Below are positions 41,646 to 51,811 of a stretch of DNA of 64,000 bases, piece by piece. Made by a program: the position numbers and the translations under genes. The notes beneath the pieces were generated by a model, which was not told where the DNA came from, did not search any database, and saw nothing but the letters and a program-made list of their open reading frames with translations. Every line of letters begins with the position of its first letter. Within the stretch, counting starts at the first letter, position 1. Where the stretch lies: assembly GCA_945897785.1 (NCBI GenBank), contig CAMDGD010000003.1:1-64000 (forward strand). The letters run 5' to 3'. Source of the DNA: Paludibacter jiangxiensis (GTDB taxonomy: Bacteria > Bacteroidota > Bacteroidia > Bacteroidales > Paludibacteraceae).

Positions 41646-44111
41646 TTACTCTTTAAAATAAATCCTTTTTACCCTACGCGATATTCCTGTAAGTATTTCA
41701 TAAGGGATAGTATCCAATTGTTTTGCCAATTCATGGATTGAATTTTCTTTCCCGAAAACAATGACCGTATCCCCTTCATTTGCTGAAATACCAGTAATAT
41801 CTATCATACAAATATCCATACAAACATTACCAAGAATAGGCGCAAGCTGTCCGTTAACCCACACCTTACCCACTCCATTGCTTAGTTTTCGGTCGTACCC
41901 ATCAGCATAACCAATAGGAATTGTAGCAATCGTTGTTAAGCGATTCAACTTCCCTTTTCGTCCGTAACCCACCGTTTCGGTAGCAGGAACGGTTTTAATT
42001 TGCAAAATGGTAGTTTTTAACGTACAAACCTCTTGCAAAAAAGCATGATTTAACGCACTTACACCATAATGCCCAATACCCAATCGCACCATATCAAACT
42101 GATATTGAGGAAATCGTTCGATACCTGCAGAATTTAGCACATGCTTCATTATTTTATATGAAAAAGCGGCATCAAATAAAGCACATCCGATTTTATAAAG
42201 CACCAATTGCTTTTCGGTAAAGGAATCGAATTGAGCCTCATCGGCTCCAGCTAAATGCGTAAATACAGAACGCACTAAAAGCTGATGTTGCGATTGCAGC
42301 AATTCAATTAAACGAGGTATCTCTTCGGGGTAAAAACCCAATCGGTTCATCCCTGTATCAATTTTAATATGCACCGGATAATTACTAACACCTTGTTTTC
42401 GGGCTTCGTTTAAAAAATCCGTTAACAAACCAAAACTATATATCTCCGGTTCGAGTCTATTGTCAATTATTTTTCCTAATGCACCAATCTCCGGATTCAT
42501 CACCACTATGGGCAAATGAATACCTTCCCTTCGTAAATCGGCACCTTCATCGGCAACGGCAACTGCCAAGTAATCACAATTGTGGAATTGCAAGGTACGC
42601 GCCACTTCAATATCGCCACTACCATATGCATACGCCTTAACCATACTCATAATTTTGGTATCGGGATGCAATTTCGCTTTAAAATAATTTACATTATGTA
42701 TGAGCGCATTTAAATCTACCTCTAATGTAGTTTGATGGGCTATTGCTTCGAGTCGTTCGGTAATTTGCTCAAACGCAAACTGACGCGATCCTTTCAACAA
42801 AATCACCTCATCTTTTATCGTTCGTATAGCAGCACTTTGCAGAAAATCTTCGGTAGTACTGAAAAAATATTGTTCTGCTAAGGTAAAAACTCTTTGTTGA
42901 GTTAAAAGCTGTGGACCAATAGCAATGAGCTTATCCAGCTTTTTGGCCAAAAGCAAATCCGCTACGGTTTTATACAAGGCATCTGCGGTTTGTCCGCTTT
43001 GCAAAATATCCGATAAAATAACCGTTCGTTTCATCCCGTTGGCTTTTGCCTCACTACCATGAAAATCTAGTGCTATGCGCAAAGAACCTAAATCAGAATT
43101 ATAAGCATCATCTATTAGCAAACAATTGTTCATGCCTTTTTTCACTTCTAGGCGCATGGGAACTGACTCCAAACTATTTATTCCCTGCATAATGGCATTG
43201 TCATCAAGCTGAAAATAAAGCATTACCAATAAACAATGTAAGGCATTTTCCACAGAAGCCTCGTCGGTAAAAGGAATAATAAGCTCACGCCTAGTAATAG
43301 CTAAGCTCGAAGCAGTATACGCAATTGTCGTTATGCCGTTTGCAACCGTTTTATCTACTAGCCGCACAGTAGCATCTTTACTTTTTCCCCAGGTAAAAAG
43401 TGTTGCCGACAAACCAGCTTGCTTCACGGCAATATCAATTAATTTATCATCTTTACAATACATCAATACCGCCGACTTAGCAAAAAGTCGTAGCTTTTCA
43501 CTACACTTTTCTTTTAAGGAAGTGAAATTTTCCTGATGCGCATCGCCTAAATGAGTAAATATGCCAATTGTAGGCGAAATAATAGCAGTTAGCTTCTCCA
43601 TCTCTCCAGGTAAAGAAATACCTGCTTCAAAAATACCCAGTTCCGTTTGGGCATTCAGTTCCCACACCGAAAGAGGCACTCCTATTTGCGAATTATAACT
43701 GCGTGGCGAACGGGTAATCGTATATGTTTTGTGCAACAACTGATACAACCACTCTTTTACAATGGTTTTTCCGTTGCTTCCGGTAATACCTATAATTGGA
43801 ACAGTAAATAAGGTACGATGATAAGCTGCTAAAGCTTGTAAGGCTTTTAGCGCATCATCTGTAACTAAATAATTGGCCTCTTCAAGATGCTCGGGTACTT
43901 GTTGCACCAAAAAATTACGCACCTGTAAAGCATACAGCTCGGCAATATAATTATGACCATCGTTTCGTGCTGTTTTCAGGGCTACAAACAAGCTATCTTC
44001 CGGAAAAGATACCGCACGACTATCGGTAAGTAGCCATTGCACTTGGGCATTGCCATTACCAATTAACTTGGCTCCGGTAATTTGAGCAATTTGTTGAAGG
44101 GTATATTGCAT
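41646..44111 (-). CDS. Bifunctional UDP-MurNAc-tripeptide:D-Ala-D-Ala ligase / alanine racemase (MurF-Alr fusion)
   Basis: MurF: 'VPIIGITGSNGKTIVKEWLYQLL'; Alr: 'TTLEVDLNALIHNVNYFKAKLHPDTKIMSMVKAYAYGSGDIEVAR'. Confidence 0.95.
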   Translation of the reverse strand: MQYTLQQIAQITGAKLIGNGNAQVQWLLTDSRAVSFPEDSLFVALKTARNDGHNYIAELYALQVRNFLVQQVPEHLEEANYLVTDDALKALQALAAYHRTLFTVPIIGITGSNGKTIVKEWLYQLLHKTYTITRSPRSYNSQIGVPLSVWELNAQTELGIFEAGISLPGEMEKLTAIISPTIGIFTHLGDAHQENFTSLKEKCSEKLRLFAKSAVLMYCKDDKLIDIAVKQAGLSATLFTWGKSKDATVRLVDKTVANGITTIAYTASSLAITRRELIIPFTDEASVENALHCLLVMLYFQLDDNAIMQGINSLESVPMRLEVKKGMNNCLLIDDAYNSDLGSLRIALDFHGSEAKANGMKRTVILSDILQSGQTADALYKTVADLLLAKKLDKLIAIGPQLLTQQRVFTLAEQYFFSTTEDFLQSAAIRTIKDEVILLKGSRQFAFEQITERLEAIAHQTTLEVDLNALIHNVNYFKAKLHPDTKIMSMVKAYAYGSGDIEVARTLQFHNCDYLAVAVADEGADLRREGIHLPIVVMNPEIGALGKIIDNRLEPEIYSFGLLTDFLNEARKQGVSNYPVHIKIDTGMNRLGFYPEEIPRLIELLQSQHQLLVRSVFTHLAGADEAQFDSFTEKQLVLYKIGCALFDAAFSYKIMKHVLNSAGIERFPQYQFDMVRLGIGHYGVSALNHAFLQEVCTLKTTILQIKTVPATETVGYGRKGKLNRLTTIATIPIGYADGYDRKLSNGVGKVWVNGQLAPILGNVCMDICMIDITGISANEGDTVIVFGKENSIHELAKQLDTIPYEILTGISRRVKRIYFKE

Positions 44112-44166
44112 TGTTGGAATATAGCGTAAATTTAGTTACTAAGGATAAAAAACTAAGTCCTGTTTA

Positions 44167-44868
44167 TTACCCTTCAATTTTAAACATTTCTTCAAATTTG
44201 AGTCCGGTAAGTTTAGTAAGTGAGCCAAATAAATACCATAAAATAAAAGCCATCACCACCATAGATGGAACGACAATTACCGGCCAACTTAGACCTAACA
44301 TTCGACTGTATTCGTCGTTAAAGCTGGGAGTTCCGGCAGGACTTTGCATAATTATTTTGGCCAAAACAAAATTTAATATAGCGGATAAGAAAAAGGAAAA
44401 AGCCAATAAATAAGATGAGTTTCGCATAATCTTATCAAAACTTTCGTTGGCATTTTTTGCTATCAATATAGCATCAATTCTTTCTACATCCATAAGTTCC
44501 GGACTATACAACAGTCTTTTCACCAAAGGAAGTCGGCTTTTTATAGTAACCAATACCGCCACACCTATAATAAACGGAATACTAGCCTCTTTATAGGCCA
44601 CCCAAGCGGTAGGCAATTCAAACACACCAATAATTCCGGTTAAAAAGATACCGGCAAAACCCAGTATTGAAATAAAATTTTTCTTTTTGCGCAAGAACCA
44701 ATCGTACAAACCATACCCTAAAGGAAATGCTAACGCAATTAACAAGGCATAAACAGGCCCTATTTCATCAAGCTTTGTGAGTTTATTCAGTATTAATATT
44801 GGAACTAAGATATTAAATAGAATACTCAACAAAGGATTTTCTTTTTTTTGTTTCGAAGGTGTTGTCAT
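44167..44868 (-). CDS. Integral membrane protein, VC0807-like
   Basis: Hydrophobic, 'LLSILFNILVPILILNKL...IGPVYALLIALAFPLGYGLYDW'. Confidence 0.6.
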   Translation of the reverse strand: MTTPSKQKKENPLLSILFNILVPILILNKLTKLDEIGPVYALLIALAFPLGYGLYDWFLRKKKNFISILGFAGIFLTGIIGVFELPTAWVAYKEASIPFIIGVAVLVTIKSRLPLVKRLLYSPELMDVERIDAILIAKNANESFDKIMRNSSYLLAFSFFLSAILNFVLAKIIMQSPAGTPSFNDEYSRMLGLSWPVIVVPSMVVMAFILWYLFGSLTKLTGLKFEEMFKIEG

Positions 44869-44897
44869 AATTTATAGGCTAAAATTAAGTGTATTGA

Positions 44898-45851
44898 TTA
44901 AAACTCAAAATCGAATTCGACGAAGCGCTTTTTTATAGCTGCTTTTTTTTGTTCCATTTGCGCACAAAACATTTCATAGGCTTCACTCTCTGTATTAAAC
45001 GGTCTATGCAGCTCCATTTTTGTGAGCTTTTCCATTTCACCAACAAGCTCTTTGGTGCTCCCTGTAAAATAGCTATCCCCAAATTTCTCCCAAATATACG
45101 CAATTGCCGTGGAGTTTGGGTGCATCATATCTTCGGTATAAAACCGATAATCGCGCAAATCGTCCAGCAATAACTCATACGCAGGAAAATAAGATACGGT
45201 TTTCATCGTTTTTTGCAGCGCTTCTATAGCCAGCAAAAGAATGGATTTACTCAAGTTGTTTTCATGAGCCCCATCTTTCCAATGCCGAATAGGACTAACC
45301 GTAAACACCACTTGTATGTTGGGGTTTATGCTTTCTACTTTTTGTAGCAACGGCACAAAAGCACTTACAATTTCATCAACCGTTAATCGACGACGGATAA
45401 ATAAACTGTCGGGCAACTTATGACAGTTAGATACAACCGCACCGTTATCTTTAAGTGTGTACACCCAAGCAGTACCGAAAGAAATAAAAACAATATCTGT
45501 TTTTGGCAATGATGCTGCAGCAAGAAACAACCTACTATTTATCTCAGTTAAAGTAGCATCGGGCGTAGAAGCAGAAAAACTACTGTGATGCATAAAGCTA
45601 TGCCACCTATCTTGATGTAGAAACAAATCACTTGTACCGAATTGTTTTTTCTCCACCAAATATTGCAGTGCTTGAGCAACTGATAAAGGATTATACTGAA
45701 TACCAAAGGGATTAATAGCTACCTTAAACTTAGCTTGCTGCAATTTTTTACCAATATTATCGGTAAAACAAGAGCCCAACATCAATATTCGGGACGCATA
45801 GCTTACTTCAACAGCAGCCTTTTCGATAGATATTTTTGTTCTGAAGTTCAT
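44898..45851 (-). CDS. GSCFA domain protein
   Basis: MNFRTKISIEKAAVEVSYASRILMLGSCFTDNIGKKLQQAKFKVAINPFGIQYNPLSVAQAL (GSCF motif). Confidence 0.9.
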   Translation of the reverse strand: MNFRTKISIEKAAVEVSYASRILMLGSCFTDNIGKKLQQAKFKVAINPFGIQYNPLSVAQALQYLVEKKQFGTSDLFLHQDRWHSFMHHSSFSASTPDATLTEINSRLFLAAASLPKTDIVFISFGTAWVYTLKDNGAVVSNCHKLPDSLFIRRRLTVDEIVSAFVPLLQKVESINPNIQVVFTVSPIRHWKDGAHENNLSKSILLLAIEALQKTMKTVSYFPAYELLLDDLRDYRFYTEDMMHPNSTAIAYIWEKFGDSYFTGSTKELVGEMEKLTKMELHRPFNTESEAYEMFCAQMEQKKAAIKKRFVEFDFEF

Positions 45852-46232
45852 GTTTATAATATGCAAATGTACAAATAAGGTACAAGCCTACACACTAATA
45901 TCAAAATTTTAGAAGCCAAAATTTTTAATATTTCCAAAAGCACCTAACTTTGCTTTTCAAATTGCTCAAAAAGCAGTATTTTTATGCTCTAAAACACATT
46001 TTCGACCAACTTAAGTGTTAAAATATGTTTAAACAATGATTTTACATCAAAAAATGCCAGAAATTTTAATTCAAAGCGAATACAAAAGAAAAAAAATGCT
46101 TTCAGAATGAAAGTAAACTTACAGAAACTATTAAAAAATAAATATATAAAAAATCATTTTGATACACATTTCACATATTTGTTTTACATTTTGATATATT
46201 TTTAAATTAATCACTATTATTTTGATATATTT

Positions 46233-46263
46233 TTTGCCAATTTAAAAACACATAATATATTTG
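46233..46263 (+). promoter_or_regulatory. Candidate Bacteroidota-type promoter of dapF (TTTG-N19-TATATTTG)
   Basis: TTTG at 46233-46236, TATATTTG at 46256-46263, ATG at 46266. Confidence 0.5.
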
Positions 46264-46265
46264 CA

Positions 46266-47147
46266 ATGGATACAAACAACAACGGGGAACGCCCCTTACT
46301 TTTTACAAAAATGCATGGTGCAGGGAACGATTACATTTATGTAAACGGATTTACTGAGTCAGTAAAAAACCCCTCGGAATTAGCCATAAAATTGAGTAAT
46401 CGGAATTTTGGAATAGGATCGGACGGATTGGTGCTTATTTTACCATCAACGAAAGCAGATTTTAGAATGAGGATGTTTAACGCTGATGGCACAGAAGCTG
46501 AAATGTGCGGAAACGCATCCCGATGTGTAGGAAAATTTGTGTTCGACAAAGGATTAACAGACAAGACGGAACTTAGTCTTGAAACCGGAGCCGGCATTAA
46601 ATTTTTGCAATTACACACCCAAAATAAGTTGGTAAATAAAGTAACAGTAGATATGGGAGAACCCATACTTATACCAACTGAAATTCCAGTAAAAGTTGCA
46701 GGCGATAAAGCGGTAAAAGTACCCTTAATCATTGATCAAACGGAACATCATATTACTTGTGTGTCGATGGGAAATCCACATGCGGTGATTTTCACCAAAG
46801 CAATTGACGGGTTAAACCTCCCTGAGATAGGGCCAAAATTTGAAAACCACCCCATTTTCCCAAAACGCACCAACACAGAGTTCATTGAAATACTGGATCG
46901 TAATACCTTAAAAATGCGCGTATGGGAACGCGGAACGGGCGAAACACTAGCCTGTGGAACAGGTGCATGTGCCGCTTTAGTAGCTGCTGTACTCAATAAC
47001 TACAGTGAACGAAAAGCCCAACTGCAACTCTTAGGCGGTAATTTAGCTATTGAGTGGGATGAAAAAACCAATCATGTTTTTATGACTGGACCGGCCGAAA
47101 CAGTTTTCGAAGGAGAAATAAACACTGAGTTATTTACTACGCGATAG
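46266..47147 (+). CDS. dapF: Diaminopimelate epimerase
   Basis: LLFTKMHGAGNDYIYVNGF...NADGTEAEMCGNASRCVGKFV...RVWERGTGETLACGTGACAALVAA. Confidence 0.97.
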   Translation: MDTNNNGERPLLFTKMHGAGNDYIYVNGFTESVKNPSELAIKLSNRNFGIGSDGLVLILPSTKADFRMRMFNADGTEAEMCGNASRCVGKFVFDKGLTDKTELSLETGAGIKFLQLHTQNKLVNKVTVDMGEPILIPTEIPVKVAGDKAVKVPLIIDQTEHHITCVSMGNPHAVIFTKAIDGLNLPEIGPKFENHPIFPKRTNTEFIEILDRNTLKMRVWERGTGETLACGTGACAALVAAVLNNYSERKAQLQLLGGNLAIEWDEKTNHVFMTGPAETVFEGEINTELFTTR

Positions 47148-47280
47148 AGTTAGATATTTGCTGGCAACACTCACGATAATAATTACAATCAATATCACGA
47201 CCAAAGGAGTTAATATCAGCAAAGCGAATATCACGACTGTAAGGAGTAACTATTAATAAAAACCATAATAAACAAAAAAA

Positions 47281-48519
47281 ATGGCATTAGTAAACGAAAA
47301 TTATTTAAAATTACCCGGCAACTATCTATTTTCTGAAATTGCCCGCAGAGTAAACGAGTTTAGTACAGCAAACCCAGACGCAACTATTATTCGCATGGGA
47401 ATTGGCGATGTTACCCGTCCCCTACCCGATGCTGTAATTCAATCGTTGCACAAGGCCGTTGATGAAATGAGCCAAGCAGAAACATTTAAAGGATACGGTC
47501 CGGAACAAGGCTATCAATTTTTGGTAAATAAAATAATTGAGAATGACTTAAACCCGAGAGGGCTAAACATACAAAACGACGAAGTATTTGTGAGCGACGG
47601 CTCCAAAAGTGACACCGGAAATATTGGCGATATATTAAGCGTAAAAAACAAAGTTGCGGTTACCGACCCTGTTTATCCTGTATATGTAGATACCAATGCA
47701 ATGGCAGGTCGAGCAGGTGATTTTTTAGAAAAAACCGGAAAATGGAGTGATATACTTTACATTCCTTGTACGGCCGACAACAATTTTATACCGGCCTTAC
47801 CAGCACAAAAACCGGATATTATTTACCTGTGTTACCCAAACAACCCAACAGGTACTACGCTAAAAAAAGAACAACTAAAAGTTTGGGTAGATTATGCACT
47901 AAGCAACAAGTGTTTAATTTTATTCGATGCCGCTTACGAAGCATACATCTCCGAATCAGATGTTCCGCACAGTATTTACGAAATTGAAGGAGCCAAAAAA
48001 GTAGCCATTGAGTTTAGAAGTTTTTCGAAAACGGCAGGCTTTACAGGAACCCGATGCGCATACACTATCATTCCAAAAGAATTGGAAGCTTATACTGAAA
48101 AAGGCGAGAAAGTACAACTGAATAAATTATGGAACAGACGGCATACAACAAAATTTAACGGTGTTCCATATATCATTCAACGCGCAGCCGAAGCTGTTTA
48201 TAGCGAAGAGGGAAAAATACAAGTAAGCGAACTTGTAAACTATTATATGACGAATGCGAAAATCATCAGAGAAAGTTTGTTGAACATGGGATTTGAAATT
48301 TACGGAGGCATTAATGCTCCCTATATTTGGCTTAAAACACCCAACAACATGCCTTCTTGGGATTTCTTCGACTTGCTTTTACAAAAAGCACATGTAGTAG
48401 GAACTCCCGGTGTTGGTTTCGGACCTAGTGGCGAAGGGTACTTTAGACTCACCGCCTTTGGCAAAAAAGAAGCTACTCTAGAAGCTATGGATAGATTAAA
48501 AACACTATTCAATAAGTAA
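47281..48519 (+). CDS. dapL: LL-diaminopimelate aminotransferase
   Basis: [20 protein letters not shown]...[28 protein letters not shown]...[21 protein letters not shown]. Confidence 0.97.
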   Translation: MALVNENYLKLPGNYLFSEIARRVNEFSTANPDATIIRMGIGDVTRPLPDAVIQSLHKAVDEMSQAETFKGYGPEQGYQFLVNKIIENDLNPRGLNIQNDEVFVSDGSKSDTGNIGDILSVKNKVAVTDPVYPVYVDTNAMAGRAGDFLEKTGKWSDILYIPCTADNNFIPALPAQKPDIIYLCYPNNPTGTTLKKEQLKVWVDYALSNKCLILFDAAYEAYISESDVPHSIYEIEGAKKVAIEFRSFSKTAGFTGTRCAYTIIPKELEAYTEKGEKVQLNKLWNRRHTTKFNGVPYIIQRAAEAVYSEEGKIQVSELVNYYMTNAKIIRESLLNMGFEIYGGINAPYIWLKTPNNMPSWDFFDLLLQKAHVVGTPGVGFGPSGEGYFRLTAFGKKEATLEAMDRLKTLFNK

Positions 48520-48694
48520 TACGCTTTTTTATAAGCCCAACAGGTCTTTCGCATTTTTAAAGTATAATAGATACGGATTTTTCTGAAAAAAACATTATCC
48601 ACTTACTTATTCCGGATGCAAGTATTTGCTAATGTTTCTATTCATATTATTCATTTAATTATTTATTATTAATTCTATCAAAAAAACATTGATT

Positions 48695-49396
48695 ATGAAA
48701 ACTTTAAAAATGACAACAGTGAGAGTCCTTTTGGGCTTATTATTTACATTATTTAGTCTTGGCGCAAGTGCTCAAACAGCAGACTCAACTGCTACAAAAT
48801 CAGGCGTAGAATTTTCTACTGGAACAGATTTAGTTAGTTCCTATGTGTGGCGTGGTAGCTACATCTCAGGTGCTGCATTCCAACCTACAGTAGAAATGAC
48901 TGCAGGTGCATTTACATTAGGAGCTTGGGGTTCTGCAGATTTCAATTCCACATTATTGGAAATGGACCTTTATGCTTCAGTTTCTCTAGGGGGATTTTCA
49001 GTTGGTTTAACTGATTATTACTACCCAGGTGGAAGTTTCTTTGACACAGATGCATTGTCAAGCCCACATGCATTTGAAGTAAACTTAGGCTACGAAGTTA
49101 GCGGTTTATCATTAGGCGGCAATTACATTCTTAACGAAGCTGCAGGTGCTTTATCAATGGGTGGAGACATGTATTTTGAAGCGGCATATGACTTTGGAAA
49201 ATTTGCTTTCACCTTAGGTGGAGGTAACGGATGGCATACTTTAGCTGGAGACGAAGATTTCCAGATTGTAAACATAGGCATATCAACTTCAAAAGAAATT
49301 AAAATCACTGATTCATTTTCTATTCCATTCACTGGATCAGCAATTCTAAACCCAAACAAAGAACAGTTCTACATCGTAGTAGCTGCATCCTTCTAA
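48695..49396 (+). CDS. TorF-family putative outer membrane porin
   Basis: Signal peptide; 'VEFSTGTDLVSSYVWRGSYISGAAFQPTVEMTAGAFTLGAWGSADFN'. Confidence 0.8.
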   Translation: MKTLKMTTVRVLLGLLFTLFSLGASAQTADSTATKSGVEFSTGTDLVSSYVWRGSYISGAAFQPTVEMTAGAFTLGAWGSADFNSTLLEMDLYASVSLGGFSVGLTDYYYPGGSFFDTDALSSPHAFEVNLGYEVSGLSLGGNYILNEAAGALSMGGDMYFEAAYDFGKFAFTLGGGNGWHTLAGDEDFQIVNIGISTSKEIKITDSFSIPFTGSAILNPNKEQFYIVVAASF

Positions 49397-49410
49397 ATAA
49401 TCAAATATCC

Positions 49411-49460
49411 CTTTTTCTTTATCCGTCTTCGAAGCACTTTCGGAGACGGACAAGAAAAAG
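49411..49460 (+). promoter_or_regulatory. Long intercistronic stem-loop between porin and first PII gene
   Basis: ctttttctt-(tat)-ccgtcttcgaa-gcact-ttcggagacgg-(ac)-aagaaaaag; no T-run after the stem. Confidence 0.7.
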
Positions 49461-49509
49461 TACAGCTTAACACAAAAAGTTTATCCATATTAATTTAAAA
49501 ATTATTCGC

Positions 49510-49866
49510 ATGAAAAAAATTGATGCAATTATTCGAAAAACCAAATTTGACGATGTACGAGAAGCATTAGACAAAATAGACATCGAATGGTTTTCTTACT
49601 ATGAAGTAAGAGGCGTAGGTAAAGCAAAACAAAGCCGCATTTATCGGGGCGTGGCTTACGACACAAGTTATATCGAACGAATACTGGTAAGCATTATTGT
49701 TCGAGATAAAAATGTAGAAAAAACAGTGAAAGCTATTGAGAGTGCTGCCAAAACAGGCGAAGTAGGCGACGGGCGAATTTTTATCATCCCTGTTGACGAT
49801 GCCGTTAGAATCAGAACAGGAGAATCGGGCGATATAGCACTTTATAACGCAGAAACTGAAAAGTAA
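49510..49866 (+). CDS. P-II family nitrogen regulator, copy 1
   Basis: MKKIDAIIRKTKFDDVREALDKIDIEWFSYYEVRGVGKAKQSRIYRGVAYDTSYIERI...AAKTGEVGDGRIFIIPVDDAVRIRTGESG. Confidence 0.93.
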   Translation: MKKIDAIIRKTKFDDVREALDKIDIEWFSYYEVRGVGKAKQSRIYRGVAYDTSYIERILVSIIVRDKNVEKTVKAIESAAKTGEVGDGRIFIIPVDDAVRIRTGESGDIALYNAETEK

Positions 49867-49890
49867 ATTACCACCTAAAAATACACAAAA

Positions 49891-51120
49891 ATGACACAAG
49901 AAATTTTAGAAGTAGTCAGAGGTATAGATACCATGTGGCTATTAATAGCAGGATTCTTAGTAATGTTTATGCAAGCCGGATTTGCATTGGTCGAAGCAGG
50001 TTTTACACGATCAAAAAATACAGCTAACATTCTTATGAAAAACTTAATGGACTTTGCCATCGGATCCTTATTGTATTGGTTTATCGGTTTTGGAATAATG
50101 TATGGTTGGAGTTTCACTCCATTTTCAGGAGGAAACGAAGCTTTAACTGCGTTTGGTGAAGGATACAACTATCCTGGATATGCCGATTTGTTTTTCCAAA
50201 CCGTATTCTGTGCAACTGCAGCAACCATAGTATCAGGTGCAATGGCAGAACGCACTGAGTTTAAAGCTTACTTGATTTTCACAGTTATTATTTCGGTTAT
50301 TATCTATCCAATTTCCGGTCATTGGACTTGGGGTGGCGGATGGTTAAAGGAAATGGGATTTCATGATTTTGCAGGCTCTTCTATCGTACACTCTGTTGGT
50401 GGCTGGGTAGGTTTAGCCGGTGCTGCAATCATTGGCCCTCGTATTGGTAAATACGGAAAAGACGGAAAAGCAAAAGCAATTCCAGGTCACAACTTACTAT
50501 TAGGAGCCTTAGGTGTGTTTATTCTTTGGTTTGGATGGTTTGGTTTCAACCCCGGCTCTCAATTAGCTGCATCAGGAACAGACAACGCTATAGCAATTGG
50601 TCACATTGCAGTTACAACTAACTTAGCTGCCGCAGCAGGTGCCGTTACAGCAATGATCGTAGCTTGGTTCCGCTATAAGAGACCTGTATTATCGATTTCA
50701 TTGAACGGTGCATTAGCCGGTCTTGTAGCAATCACAGCCGGTTGTGATGCTGTTGATCCTGAAGGTGCAGTTATCATTGGTATTGTAGCCGGTTTTGTAT
50801 TACCGTTTGCAGTTGAATTCTTTGATAAAATATTGAAAGTAGATGACCCTGTAGGCGCTATCTCTGTACACGGTGTAAGTGGTGCATTAGGAACATTAGC
50901 TGTAGGTTTATTCTCTACATCTGAAGGATTATTCTACGGACATGGGGCTCATTTACTTGGCGTACAAGCAATTGGTGTACTTGCTTTCTTTGCTTGGGCT
51001 TTTGGTACCGGTTTAATACTATTTTTCATATTGAAAAAAGCAGGCATACTTCGCGTATCTAAAGTAATTGAAGAAGAAGGCTTGGATGTTTACGAACACG
51101 GAGAAACTGCTTTCAATTAA
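49891..51120 (+). CDS. Ammonium transporter, copy 1
   Basis: VMFMQAGFALVEAGFTRSKNTANILMKNLMDFA...AMAERTEFKAYLIF...GHWTWGGGWLKEMGFHDFAGSSIVHSVGG. Confidence 0.95.
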   Translation: MTQEILEVVRGIDTMWLLIAGFLVMFMQAGFALVEAGFTRSKNTANILMKNLMDFAIGSLLYWFIGFGIMYGWSFTPFSGGNEALTAFGEGYNYPGYADLFFQTVFCATAATIVSGAMAERTEFKAYLIFTVIISVIIYPISGHWTWGGGWLKEMGFHDFAGSSIVHSVGGWVGLAGAAIIGPRIGKYGKDGKAKAIPGHNLLLGALGVFILWFGWFGFNPGSQLAASGTDNAIAIGHIAVTTNLAAAAGAVTAMIVAWFRYKRPVLSISLNGALAGLVAITAGCDAVDPEGAVIIGIVAGFVLPFAVEFFDKILKVDDPVGAISVHGVSGALGTLAVGLFSTSEGLFYGHGAHLLGVQAIGVLAFFAWAFGTGLILFFILKKAGILRVSKVIEEEGLDVYEHGETAFN

Positions 51121-51145
51121 TCACAGATCTTATAATCCTTTTATT

Positions 51146-51181
51146 AAGGGGATGGTTGCATGGCAACCATCCCCTTTTTTA
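51146..51181 (+). terminator. Intrinsic terminator after amt copy 1
   Basis: aaggggatggttgc-at-ggcaaccatcccctttttt. Confidence 0.85.
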
Positions 51182-51356
51182 TATCCAGAATAGATACCTG
51201 GACAATAGATCAAAGAACAAAGAGTAAAAACAAAAGACAAGTTTTATATTATACACTTCTTTTGTCTTAATATTATTATTTTTGTCATTTAAAAATCAAT
51301 TTTAATTACTTTATGTTATATTTATAATGATTTTACTATTATTTTGATGTATATAT

Positions 51357-51387
51357 TTTGTTTTTTTAAACACTATGCTTATTTTTG
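51357..51387 (+). promoter_or_regulatory. Candidate promoter of second PII-amt unit (TTTG-N19-TATTTTTG)
   Basis: TTTG at 51357-51360, TATTTTTG at 51380-51387, 53 nt before ATG 51440. Confidence 0.55.
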
Positions 51388-51439
51388 TAGCGTATTAAAA
51401 AAAACACATCTATTACAAACCATAAAAATCAAAGATCAA

Positions 51440-51784
51440 ATGAAAAAAATCGAAGCAGTTATTCGAGTATCTAAGTTCGAAGAGGTAAAGCAAGCGCTTT
51501 ACGATGTGGATATTCAATGGTTTTCCTACTGGGACATTACCGGATTAGGAAGAAGTACAGAAGATCAGATCGTACGGGGACAAGTTTTTCAATCTAGCTA
51601 TATTCAACGGCGTATGCTCTCCGTTGTTGTACGCGATCAGAATGCAGAAAAAACAATCAAAGCCATTATGAATGCAGCACGAACAGGAGAAGCCGGCGAC
51701 GGGAAAGTTTTTGTGTCGGATATAGAAAACTCCTACCGCATACGCAATGCAGATGAAGGACCGGAAGCGCTTTATATAAAATAA
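51440..51784 (+). CDS. P-II family nitrogen regulator, copy 2
   Basis: MKKIEAVIRVSKFEEVKQALYDVDIQWFSYWDITGLGRSTEDQIVRGQVFQSSYIQRRMLSVVV...AARTGEAGDGKVFV. Confidence 0.93.
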   Translation: MKKIEAVIRVSKFEEVKQALYDVDIQWFSYWDITGLGRSTEDQIVRGQVFQSSYIQRRMLSVVVRDQNAEKTIKAIMNAARTGEAGDGKVFVSDIENSYRIRNADEGPEALYIK

Positions 51785-51811
51785 CCCTTTTAAAAGAAAA
51801 ATCGAAAAATC

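Noticed and set aside
41646-44111. MurF-Alr fusion as a novel architecture
   Set aside because: This fusion is already well known in Bacteroidota.
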